Source: Verrucomicrobiota bacterium (lineage in GTDB: Bacteria; Verrucomicrobiota; Verrucomicrobiia; Chthoniobacterales; UBA10450). Taken from it: DNA of 36,474 nucleotides. This document shows, piece by piece, positions 26,426-33,296 of this stretch (the stretch's first letter is position 1; each line of letters begins with the position of its first letter). Position numbers and translations under genes: made by a program. The stretch is from contig QHMS01000205.1 in NCBI GenBank assembly GCA_003217895.1, positions 1-36,474 of the forward strand, read 5' to 3'. The notes under the pieces were generated by a model. That model worked only from the letters and a program-made list of their open reading frames with translations, was not told the origin of the DNA and searched no databases.

Positions 26426-27337
26426 TCAACGCAGAGCGAGCCAAATCGAGCTTGCGCCCGCACCCGGCGGAAAATCAGGCAGTTGGGACGACCGATGAAA
26501 TATAGCGGCCCGGCGCGTTGCTTTTAGGCAATAGCGCGCCATCACTTCCAGTGCATGCTCGCGCACTACAGAGCAATTGGTCGAAAGCAAGACGTGGCTG
26601 TCTCGCTCTGCCAGTTCGAGAGCATCAATCAGCAACTTTTCGAAATCCTCTTCGACATGGAACGTTTTTGCTCCCGGTGAACGTGAAAAGGTTGGCGGAT
26701 CGAGAATGATTGCGTCGAATTTCTCGCCTCTCCGCGCTAGGCGCGGCAGCACCGCCCTCACATCATCCGCGATGAAGCGGTGGTCCATGGTTGGCAAATT
26801 GTTCAGCGCAAAATTCTGGCGTCCGCGCGTCAGATATTTCTTGGAAACGTCAATGTTAAGGGTAGTCGCCTCCCTGGATGCCGCACTGACAGAAAACGAG
26901 CAGGTGTACGCAAAGCAGTTGAGCAATCGTCTCGGTGCAATATGGTGCACGTAGCGGCGATTTTCTCTTTGGTCCAGGAAGAGGCCTGGGGAATAGCCCG
27001 TCCCGAAATCGATGCCGAATTTAAGATGTCGCTCGGTAGCGATTGTCTGCAAATTTTCGCCGGGGTGACCAAATATAACACGCGGCGGTTTCCGCTGTTC
27101 ACTTTTGCGAGGGACGAATCTTGCGAAAATATGTCGGAACTGAAAGCTGACAGAGCCGGCCCACGATTCCAGTTCTGTGAGAAGGCGCTGGCGGGTCAAC
27201 ACTCTTTTGAAAGAGATGAGGACGTCGCGTCCGAAGCGTTCCACCCAGCCATCCTCCATCGTACAGAGTCGGTGGGAGTCGGTTCCCTCTGCCTGAAAAT
27301 CTCGAAGTAATGCGGGATCAATCCACCCAAAATTCAT
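26426..27337 (-). CDS. Class I SAM-dependent methyltransferase (RlmI-like)
   Basis: About 303 residues from ATG 27337 (MNFGWIDPALLRDF); an ATG at 27376 would add 13 codons. The methyltransferase core shows FGIDFGTGYSPGLFLDQREN, motif I RLLNCFAYTCSFSVSAA, LNIDVSKKYLTRGRQNFALN and the catalytic-loop motif IILDPPTFSRS. These match the COG1092/RlmI group that methylates cytosine C5 in 23S rRNA. The N-terminus is not a clear PUA domain, so the exact target is open. The last codons coincide with the right flanking repeat of the MITE-like element. Confidence 0.82.
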   Translation of the reverse strand: MNFGWIDPALLRDFQAEGTDSHRLCTMEDGWVERFGRDVLISFKRVLTRQRLLTELESWAGSVSFQFRHIFARFVPRKSEQRKPPRVIFGHPGENLQTIATERHLKFGIDFGTGYSPGLFLDQRENRRYVHHIAPRRLLNCFAYTCSFSVSAASREATTLNIDVSKKYLTRGRQNFALNNLPTMDHRFIADDVRAVLPRLARRGEKFDAIILDPPTFSRSPGAKTFHVEEDFEKLLIDALELAERDSHVLLSTNCSVVREHALEVMARYCLKATRRAAIFHRSSQLPDFPPGAGASSIWLALR

Positions 27338-27469
27338 TTTTCGTGTCGTCTCCAACCGCATACTTCGAATCGGCATCGCGCAACGGATCGGTTGCCGCCC
27401 GAGGCCGCGTTGCTACACTGCCGCATCGTAGGGCATCGTCGCGCGCACCCTGATGCGGCGGACTTATCT

Positions 27470-28369
27470 ATGGAACAAATTACCATTCGCGTTCCCGCGA
27501 GCACTTCCAATCTCGGTCCTGGCTTTGATTGTCTCGGTGTTGCCCTGCGCATCTACAATACTATCACCATAGCTCGCAGCAGTGCGTCGCGTCAGCGTTT
27601 TCATCCGCCGATTGTCTGTGAGGCAGCGGATCGATTTTTCAAAAAGGCGCGCCGCGCCGCGTTTTTCTTTTCCTGCTCAATTGTGGAGCAAATTCCGCGG
27701 TCGCGTGGTTTGGGGAGCAGTGCAACCATTCGCGTCGGCATCTTGCTTGCACTCAACCGGCTAAGCGGAAACCCACTGGATCAATTGAAGATTTTCCAGT
27801 TATGCGCCCAATTAGAAGGACATCCTGATAACGCCGCGCCCGCAACTTTCGGCGGGTTCACTTTAGTGCAAAGTAGGGCGACCGTCTCGGTGGCGCAGGG
27901 CAAGAGGGACACACACCCTGGCATTCAGCGCTTCGCAGTCTCGCCGCGATTGCATTTCGTTCTCTTGGTTCCCAAGCTTGAGATTCAAACTTCGAAAGCG
28001 CGAAATGTTCTGCCTTCAGAGATTTCACACGTCGAGGCAGTGGAGAATTGTGCAAATGCGTGTGCACTTACGGCGGCTTTCGTATCACAAGATTACAAAA
28101 AACTGCGCGGCGTTTTTGCCGACCATCTTCACCAACCGTTTCGCGTAAAATTGGTTCCATTTCTTCCAAGGGTGGTCGCGGCCGTTGAGAAAGCTGGCGG
28201 ACTCGGTGCCTTCCTCAGCGGCAGCGGATCGACAATTTGTGCAATTACGTTGCAAGATCGGGATCGAATCGGCGCCGCGATGAAACGCGCGGCAGGATCG
28301 ATCTCCTCGCGCGTAATCATCACGCACGCTGACAATCGTGGAGCATGTGTTATCCGATCACCCGATTAG
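27470..28369 (+). CDS. thrB: Homoserine kinase
   Basis: A 299-residue GHMP kinase from ATG 27470; upstream in-frame codons to 27392 are unlike the family. The N-terminal ITIRVPASTSNLGPGFDCLG, the phosphate-binding loop PRSRGLGSSATIRVGILLAL, GHPDNAAPATFGGFTL and the C-terminal GAFLSGSGSTICAI are diagnostic for ThrB. It phosphorylates L-homoserine with ATP in threonine synthesis. thrC and hom are not adjacent. An 8-bp inverted repeat (27420-27427 with 27452-27459) lies just before the start and could form a leader hairpin. It is divergent from the methyltransferase gene. Confidence 0.93.
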   Translation: MEQITIRVPASTSNLGPGFDCLGVALRIYNTITIARSSASRQRFHPPIVCEAADRFFKKARRAAFFFSCSIVEQIPRSRGLGSSATIRVGILLALNRLSGNPLDQLKIFQLCAQLEGHPDNAAPATFGGFTLVQSRATVSVAQGKRDTHPGIQRFAVSPRLHFVLLVPKLEIQTSKARNVLPSEISHVEAVENCANACALTAAFVSQDYKKLRGVFADHLHQPFRVKLVPFLPRVVAAVEKAGGLGAFLSGSGSTICAITLQDRDRIGAAMKRAAGSISSRVIITHADNRGACVIRSPD

Positions 28370-28398
28370 ATTACTGATCACTGATCACCGTTTTTCGA

Positions 28399-29586
28399 AT
28401 GGGCCGCCGACTTGAAAAATTAGAGGAGTTTGGCATCGACGTTGTTCTGGAGCGCCGTCATGGTGTTCGAGCGTCGGTGCTTCGCGGAATTCTTTACGCG
28501 CTCTCATTCGTTTACGACCGCGTAGTCCAGCTACGGCTTTATCTCTATCGCAAAAGAGTCTTCCGCGAACGCACGCTAGGCTGTCTGGTCATCAGTATCG
28601 GCAATCTTACCGTGGGCGGGACGGGCAAGACGCCGATTGTTGAAAAGTTTGCCCGCGCTTTGCAGGCGGGTGGACGGCGCATTGCTATCCTGAGCCGCGG
28701 TTACAAGAGCGTGCCGCGCAAGCGAAACTGGCGAAGCTGGCTTCGCGGAGACTCGGACCCTCCCCGCATTGTCTCCGATGGCAAATCATTGCTGCTCGAT
28801 TCGCTGACCGCCGGTGACGAGCCTTACATGCTCGCGCACAACTTGAAGGACGTAATCGTGCTCGTGGACAAAAACAGGGTCAAAAGCGGGCGGTTCGCCA
28901 TCGACAAATGGCGGGTCGATACATTGCTGCTCGATGATGGATTTCAGTATCTCCATCTCAAACACCGGCTGGACATGGTGCTCGTAGATCGACAAGCGCC
29001 TTTCGGGAACGAATTCTTGCTTCCTCGGGGCACGCTGCGTGAAATGCCGCGCAATCTTCGCCGCGCCAGCTATATCTTTATCACAAAAAACACCGGCGAG
29101 CCTAATTTCGAGCTGATGAGACGCATCCGGCGTTACAATCGCACCGCGGAAGTCATTGAATGCGCCCATAAACCGCTCTATCTCCAAAATGTTTTTACGG
29201 GTGAACGATTGCCGCTTGAGGCTTTGCGGGACACGTTCATCGCCTCGCTCTGCGCGATCGCCGCGCCCGCAAGCTTTGAGGACGCTTTGCAAAAGCTCGG
29301 GGGGCGCGTGGATCTCGCGAAGAGCTACATCGATCATCACTATTACACCGAGGCGGAACTGATCGGCTTCATCAAGCGTTGTGTCCGTCGCGACCTGGCA
29401 ATGATTGTGACCACCGAGAAAGACTCGGTGCGAATGCCGCATTTGCCTGAAGCGGAAGTGAAAGTGCCGATTTATTTCCTGCGGGTCGAAATTGAAATCC
29501 TCAGCGGACACGAAAGTTGGGAGCATTGCGTCGCGCGCATCTGCAAGCCCAAGCCGATACTCTCCCCCGAGCGTTTCTTTGCCTAA
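28399..29586 (+). CDS. lpxK: Tetraacyldisaccharide 4'-kinase
   Basis: A 395-residue LpxK, longer than the common 320-350. It phosphorylates the 4' position of the lipid A precursor at the inner-membrane face. A hydrophobic N-terminal anchor ([17 protein letters not shown]) precedes the Walker A motif GGTGKT at residues 73-78 ([20 protein letters not shown]). SRGYKS, the [19 protein letters not shown] signature and [15 protein letters not shown] follow. Presence of this enzyme shows that the host makes lipid A, so it has an outer membrane with LPS or a lipid A-like glycolipid. The leader consists of short ACTGATC repeats (28373-28388) with no ribosome-binding site. Confidence 0.94.
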   Translation: MGRRLEKLEEFGIDVVLERRHGVRASVLRGILYALSFVYDRVVQLRLYLYRKRVFRERTLGCLVISIGNLTVGGTGKTPIVEKFARALQAGGRRIAILSRGYKSVPRKRNWRSWLRGDSDPPRIVSDGKSLLLDSLTAGDEPYMLAHNLKDVIVLVDKNRVKSGRFAIDKWRVDTLLLDDGFQYLHLKHRLDMVLVDRQAPFGNEFLLPRGTLREMPRNLRRASYIFITKNTGEPNFELMRRIRRYNRTAEVIECAHKPLYLQNVFTGERLPLEALRDTFIASLCAIAAPASFEDALQKLGGRVDLAKSYIDHHYYTEAELIGFIKRCVRRDLAMIVTTEKDSVRMPHLPEAEVKVPIYFLRVEIEILSGHESWEHCVARICKPKPILSPERFFA

Positions 29587-29600
29587 TCATCTCCTGAATT

Positions 29601-29636
29601 CGACGTTGGACGTTGGGCGTTGGACGTTGAACGTTT
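29601..29636. repeat. Tandem-like repeat before the LigD polymerase gene
   Basis: Four adjacent 8-10 base units of the type GACGTTGG / GCGTTGGA fill the lpxK to LigD-polymerase gap up to ten bases before the ATG. The block matches, in inverse orientation, the tsf leader at 15690-15725. The minus-strand translation NVQRPTPNVQRR is a typical false-ORF product of this repeat type. Confidence 0.6.
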
Positions 29637-29645
29637 GCTTCACCC

Positions 29646-30563
29646 ATGCCAAGCAAGGCTGAACTCGTCGTTGAAGATCGCAAGATTCAGGTATCGAACT
29701 TGGACAAGGTTCTTTATCCGAAGGTCGGATTTACCAAAGGTCAGGTGATCGATTACTACATTCGGATCGCGTCTGTGCTTTTGCCGCATTTGAAGGATCG
29801 GCCGCTCACTATGAAACGCTATCCGGATGGCGTCGAAGGCGAATTCTTCTATGAGAAGAATTGCCCGTCGCATCGACCGAAGTGGGTGCAGACAGCAAAA
29901 GTATGGAGCGAAGGCAACCAGCGGACGATGCACTATTGCCTCGCCAACGATCTGCCGACGCTTGTCTGGGCCGCGAACCTGGCCGATCTCGAGTTGCACA
30001 CTTCGCTCTCGCGCCAAAATAACATCGAACGCCCGACGATGATGGTGTTCGATCTCGATCCCGGCGCGCCTGCGAACATTGTCCAATGCTGCCAGGTCGG
30101 GTTGTGGCTTCGCGATTTGTTAGGCCAAATGAAACTGAGATCGTTTGCAAAGACTAGCGGATCGAAAGGCCTCCAAGTTTATGTACCGCTGAATACGGCA
30201 CTTGCCTACGACAAGACCAAGAACTTGGCGTTAGCGCTTGCCCAGTATCTGGAGCACGAACATGCCGATCTTGTGACCTCGAACATGTCCAAGGCGGTGC
30301 GCAAAGGCAAAGTGTTCGTCGATTGGAGCCAGAACGACGAACACAAAACCACCATCTGCGCTTATTCACTCCGCGCGAGAGAAGAACCGACAGTCTCAAC
30401 TCCGGTCAGCTGGGAGGAAGTCGAAAACTGCCTCAAAAAGAAAAAGGCAGAGCTTTTGAGGTTCCGCTCCGGCGAGGTCCTTGCCCGCGTCGAAAAATGC
30501 GGCGACCTCTTTGAGCCTCTCGAAAAACTTAAACAAAAGCTGCCGAAGAAATCGCAGATATGA
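29646..30563 (+). CDS. ligD: Stand-alone LigD-type polymerase/primase domain
   Basis: A 305-residue protein corresponding to the LigD polymerase domain alone, an archaeo-eukaryotic primase fold that fills gaps and adds ribonucleotides during end joining. Residues matching the known active site are H118 (LELHTSLS), D136 and D138 (MMVFDLDPG), S171 and K174 (KTSGSKGLQVYVPL) and D226 (VFVDWSQNDEHKT). Position 177, histidine in the best-studied LigD polymerases, is glutamine here. The phosphoesterase-ligase half is at 16466-18232, more than 11 kb away. No Ku gene is in the window. A repeat block occupies the leader. Confidence 0.92.
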   Translation: MPSKAELVVEDRKIQVSNLDKVLYPKVGFTKGQVIDYYIRIASVLLPHLKDRPLTMKRYPDGVEGEFFYEKNCPSHRPKWVQTAKVWSEGNQRTMHYCLANDLPTLVWAANLADLELHTSLSRQNNIERPTMMVFDLDPGAPANIVQCCQVGLWLRDLLGQMKLRSFAKTSGSKGLQVYVPLNTALAYDKTKNLALALAQYLEHEHADLVTSNMSKAVRKGKVFVDWSQNDEHKTTICAYSLRAREEPTVSTPVSWEEVENCLKKKKAELLRFRSGEVLARVEKCGDLFEPLEKLKQKLPKKSQI

Positions 30564-30594
30564 TGTAATCCGCTATGGCACAGAATTATCGAAG

Positions 30595-30849
30595 ATGAAC
30601 AACCAAGTTTGGTTTGATGGAGTCGGATGGGTGGGAGCCGCGGCGCTCCTTGTCGCTTATGCGATGGTTTCCCATAAGAAGTTGGAAGGAAACTCGGCTG
30701 CGTATCAACTGCTTAATATCAGCGGCAGTCTTCTGCTGGCCGCAAACACCATTTTTTATGGTTCTTATCCTTCCACATTTGTGAACCTCATCTGGGCAGG
30801 CATCGCCGTCTTTTCAATTATGACGAGAAAGCGACTTGAGTCCGAATAA
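30595..30849 (+). CDS. Small membrane protein, CBU_0592-like
   Basis: An 84-residue protein from ATG 30595; the frame upstream overlaps the end of the polymerase gene and was not used. Three hydrophobic helices are visible (VGWVGAAALLVAYAMV, YQLLNISGSLLLAANTIFYG, FVNLIWAGIAVFSIM). The arrangement and the S-x-Y-Q-L-L-N-x-x-G motif match a small family of bacterial three-helix membrane proteins of unknown function. Confidence 0.72.
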   Translation: MNNQVWFDGVGWVGAAALLVAYAMVSHKKLEGNSAAYQLLNISGSLLLAANTIFYGSYPSTFVNLIWAGIAVFSIMTRKRLESE

Positions 30850-30933
30850 TACGCAAGGTGACTGTAGAACCATTGACGAGGGCCAAGGCTTGCAGGCAAG
30901 ACGGCCATTTGGCGGCGTTTAAGAAATAAACTC

Positions 30934-31434
30934 ATGCTGCGATTTATCATTGCAGGCTTCGTAATCGGTTTCGTGCTCAATCTCACAGGTTGGGCGGGGA
31001 ATGTTTTCTTGCTCGGCTCGATGTGGGAACAAGCAGTCGCGGTCGCGCCGCCGCCGATGCATTCACCTTTTTCGCCCCTGGTGCACGCGATCCTTCAATT
31101 TGTTTCCGATTTTGTTTTCGCGTTCGTGTTGTGTGCTGTCTATCGGCTCGGGATCTCCAGTTGGCGTGGGTCACAAATGGGCCTTGCATTTATCTGCGGC
31201 GTGATCGTTTGGATGGGCGGGGTGCCGATGTGTTATCTCGGATTAGTTAACGGCGGTTACTTGCCGATGGGCGTTTCGATCGCCACAACGCTCCTGGCGC
31301 TGATAACATTTTTTATCGTCGCGCCCTTACTGAAAATCGCCGAAGGGAAAGTTTGGACGCGTGTCGAAGAATATTTCGATTGCGCTCGGACGCGAGCCGG
31401 AATCGCTGGATTTATCGAAGCGGCACCCATTTGA
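30934..31434 (+). CDS. Four-helix membrane protein with a chimeric C-terminus
   Basis: The frame codes for 166 residues. Hydrophobic segments lie near residues 3-28, 50-70, 82-103 and 108-132 (ATTLLALITFFIVAPLL being the last). I do not recognise a specific family. From about residue 133 (KIAEGKVW onward) the sequence is polar and overlaps bases that, one frame over, encode the beginning of a cupin closely similar to the one at 31875-32363. The last ~34 residues are therefore probably not native to this protein but read-through into a joined cupin sequence. Confidence 0.65.
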   Translation: MLRFIIAGFVIGFVLNLTGWAGNVFLLGSMWEQAVAVAPPPMHSPFSPLVHAILQFVSDFVFAFVLCAVYRLGISSWRGSQMGLAFICGVIVWMGGVPMCYLGLVNGGYLPMGVSIATTLLALITFFIVAPLLKIAEGKVWTRVEEYFDCARTRAGIAGFIEAAPI

Positions 31435-31792
31435 TCTCGCCCTGGTGCGAATTCCCAAGGGCAAATCGCTTTGTCCTTATCACGCGCACGCGGCGGAATC
31501 GGAGCTTTATCTCGTCGTCTCTGGTCGCGGCAGCGTGCGCGACAAGGATGGGACAACTGAAGTCGGCCCGGGTGATGCGTTTTTCTTTCAGCCGGGCGAA
31601 GCGCATCAGCTAACTAACGCTGGCGACGAAGATTTTGTTTATTACGTGATCGCCGATAATCCGAGGAGCGGCGGCGCAACCGGTGATTCCTGTTATTATC
31701 CGGACAGTAGCAAATGGGCGGTGGCGAAAGAGGGATCAGAAGAAGTGATCATGAAAGGAACTGGGACCGATTATTTCGATGGCGAAGAATGA
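31361..31792 (+). CDS. Cupin-domain protein, N-terminally shortened paralogue
   Basis: A 143-residue frame from GTG 31361. The cupin core is complete: CPYHAHAAESELYLVVSGRG (motif 1, metal-binding H, H and E) and PGDAFFFQPGEAHQLTNAGD (motif 2 histidine). It ends TDYFDGEE, as does the next gene, and the two are clear paralogues. The similarity continues upstream of the GTG (SPKGKFGRVSKNISIALG here, SPGGKYAVSFKGISEALG there) until a TGA at 31331-31333, so about 10-15 residues of the ancestral N-terminus are missing. The start overlaps the membrane-protein gene by 74 bases. Function unknown; cupins bind metal and small molecules. Confidence 0.78.
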   Translation: MSKNISIALGREPESLDLSKRHPFDLALVRIPKGKSLCPYHAHAAESELYLVVSGRGSVRDKDGTTEVGPGDAFFFQPGEAHQLTNAGDEDFVYYVIADNPRSGGATGDSCYYPDSSKWAVAKEGSEEVIMKGTGTDYFDGEE

Positions 31793-31874
31793 TTTTTCAC
31801 CGGGGAAGAGGACACGGATAAAGATTTAGGTTTTGCTCTGCGAACTCAGCGAGGTCTACGGTGAATCGACAGTC

Positions 31875-32363
31875 ATGAAAAAGGTTAATATCAATGAGAT
31901 CAAAGAAGAGGCATGGCAGTCACCTGGCGGAAAGTATGCCGTCTCTTTCAAGGGAATCTCTGAAGCGCTTGGGCGCGAGCCTGCGTCGCTCGATTTATCC
32001 AAGCGTCATCCCTTCGATCTGGAATGGAGTCGCGTGCCTCCTGGCAAACCAAATTTTCCTTACCACGCACACTCGGCGCAATGGGAGCTTTACTTGATTA
32101 TTTCGGGTGAGGGAACTGTCCGACATAAAGATGGTACGACCAAGGTCGTGGCTGGTGATGCGTTCATCTTTGGACCTGACGAACCGCATCAACTGATTAA
32201 CTCTGGCGAGGCAGACCTCGTTTATTATGTGATCGCAGACAACCCGATAGGCGAATCGGCCTATTATCCCGAGAGCGGGAAGTGGAAAGTAAACAAATCA
32301 TCAGCGACGAATCGCGTCGTCATAAAAGGTCGGGAAACTGATTATTTTGACGGCGAAGAGTAA
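31875..32363 (+). CDS. Cupin-domain protein, full-length paralogue
   Basis: A 162-residue protein from ATG 31875 (MKKVNINEIKEEAWQSPGGK). Codons upstream to 31833 look non-native. Cupin motif 1 is FPYHAHSAQWELYLIISGEG; motif 2 is VAGDAFIFGPDEPHQLINSG. The C-terminus adds GESAYYPESGKWKV and a TDYFDGEE end. It is a tandem duplicate of the preceding gene and keeps the N-terminus that copy lacks. No catalytic assignment is possible; sugar-isomerase-like and ligand-binding roles are both known for single-domain cupins. Confidence 0.85.
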   Translation: MKKVNINEIKEEAWQSPGGKYAVSFKGISEALGREPASLDLSKRHPFDLEWSRVPPGKPNFPYHAHSAQWELYLIISGEGTVRHKDGTTKVVAGDAFIFGPDEPHQLINSGEADLVYYVIADNPIGESAYYPESGKWKVNKSSATNRVVIKGRETDYFDGEE

Positions 32364-32373
32364 ATTTTGAACC

Positions 32374-32760
32374 ATGAAATCTGGCAAGTCGCCGCAAGAT
32401 TTTCCGTACAAGACTTACCTCAACATTCTGCACGGGCCGCTTGAATTGATCGATGTGCAGAAGCTGGCTGATGCCTGCAAGGACAAATGGTACAATCAGA
32501 CGCTTTGCAAAGTGAACGATTCGGTCGTCAGGATGGCGGTAGTCCATGGCGAGTATCACTGGCATGAACATGAAGAGATTGATGAATTCTTCTTTGTTCT
32601 GGACGGACGTTTTCTGATCGATCTCGAAGATCGCACCGTCGATCTTTTGCCACGCCAAGGCTTCGTTGTGCCCAAAGGTGTGCGCCATCGGACCCGCGCG
32701 CCTGAACGAACGGTGATCTTGATGGTCGAGCGCGCGGACATTGTTCCGACCGGCGACTAA
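32374..32760 (+). CDS. Small cupin-domain protein
   Basis: A 128-residue cupin unlike its two neighbours. Motif 1 is GEYHWHEHEEIDEFFFVLDG, with the H-x-H and following glutamate, and motif 2 is PRQGFVVPKGVRHRTRAPE. The N-terminus (LNILHGPLELIDVQKLADAC) is a short helical lead-in. Such proteins usually bind a divalent metal and may act as mannose-6-phosphate-isomerase-like enzymes or sensors. It is 10 bp after the second cupin, suggesting one transcript. Confidence 0.85.
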   Translation: MKSGKSPQDFPYKTYLNILHGPLELIDVQKLADACKDKWYNQTLCKVNDSVVRMAVVHGEYHWHEHEEIDEFFFVLDGRFLIDLEDRTVDLLPRQGFVVPKGVRHRTRAPERTVILMVERADIVPTGD

Positions 32761-32777
32761 ATGCCTCGCGACGGAAG

Positions 32778-33233
32778 GTGAAAATAATTTCGGGTGGGCA
32801 GACAGGCGTTGATCGCGCGGCGCTCGACGTAGCGCTAAAGCACGTAATGGAGTGCGGCGGGTGGTGTCCGGCCGGGCGCCTTGACGAATTCGGCAGGATA
32901 CCGGCTCGGTATCCACTTCAGGAGTTGGAATCTGGCGGGTTTAGTGAGCGTACGTTTCAGAACGTCAAAGATTCAGATGGAACCGCCATCATTTGCCCGG
33001 GGAAACTTGGCGGCGGCACCGGGCAAACAGTCTGCTTTTGCCAAGAGTTACAACGGCCATACGAATTGATCGACGCATCACGGGTTCCGGCACAAGACGC
33101 GGCGAAATTGATTTTCGATTTTGTGCGCAAGCACAAGATCGAGATTCTCAATTTTGCCGGCCCGCGTCAAAGCGAGTGGCCGGAAGGATATCATTATGCA
33201 TCTCGCGTGCTTGAAGCCTTCCTCAGGTTGTAG
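32778..33233 (+). CDS. Putative molybdenum carrier protein (SLOG/LOG-related)
   Basis: A 151-residue protein from GTG 32778 with GGAAG just before it. The N-terminal IISGGQTGVDRAALDVAL, GGWCPAGRLDEFGRIPARYP and the nucleotide-fold motif CPGKLGGGTGQTVCFC identify the family annotated as putative molybdenum carrier, related to SLOG Rossmann proteins that bind nucleotides. The molybdenum role is by homology to a proposed carrier and is uncertain. Its stop codon TAG is part of the palindromic repeat that follows, so the repeat fixed the gene's end. Confidence 0.85.
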   Translation: MKIISGGQTGVDRAALDVALKHVMECGGWCPAGRLDEFGRIPARYPLQELESGGFSERTFQNVKDSDGTAIICPGKLGGGTGQTVCFCQELQRPYELIDASRVPAQDAAKLIFDFVRKHKIEILNFAGPRQSEWPEGYHYASRVLEAFLRL

Positions 33234-33293
33234 CGGCGTTTGTGTCAAACGCCGAGGTGGAGACGCGCGCTCGCCGCGGCAAGCGCCTCTACA
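33229..33293. terminator. Palindromic repeat acting as probable bidirectional terminator
   Basis: The 65-bp block begins TGTAGCGGCG, contains GGCGTTTG-TGT-CAAACGCC (33236-33254, an 8-bp stem) and ends CAAGCGCCTCTACA. It shares GTAGCGGCGTT, TCGCCGCGGC and CAAGCGCCTCTACA with 16347-16422. It fills nearly the whole gap between the convergent molybdenum-carrier-like and LolC/E genes and overlaps the stop codon of the former. Confidence 0.65.
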
Positions 33294-33296
33294 GCC

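Noticed and set aside
26043-26444. 133-codon minus-strand frame across the MITE-like element
   Set aside because: It is the translation of the repeat and of the antisense of a small membrane gene; no family features.
29601-29636. CRISPR-like repeat
   Set aside because: Units are 8-10 bases, directly adjacent, without spacers, and no cas gene is nearby.
31361-33233. Cupin trio plus molybdenum-carrier-like gene as a new metabolic system
   Set aside because: The genes are close together, but the cupins look like a tandem duplication plus an unrelated third copy, and nothing in their motifs ties them to a shared substrate.
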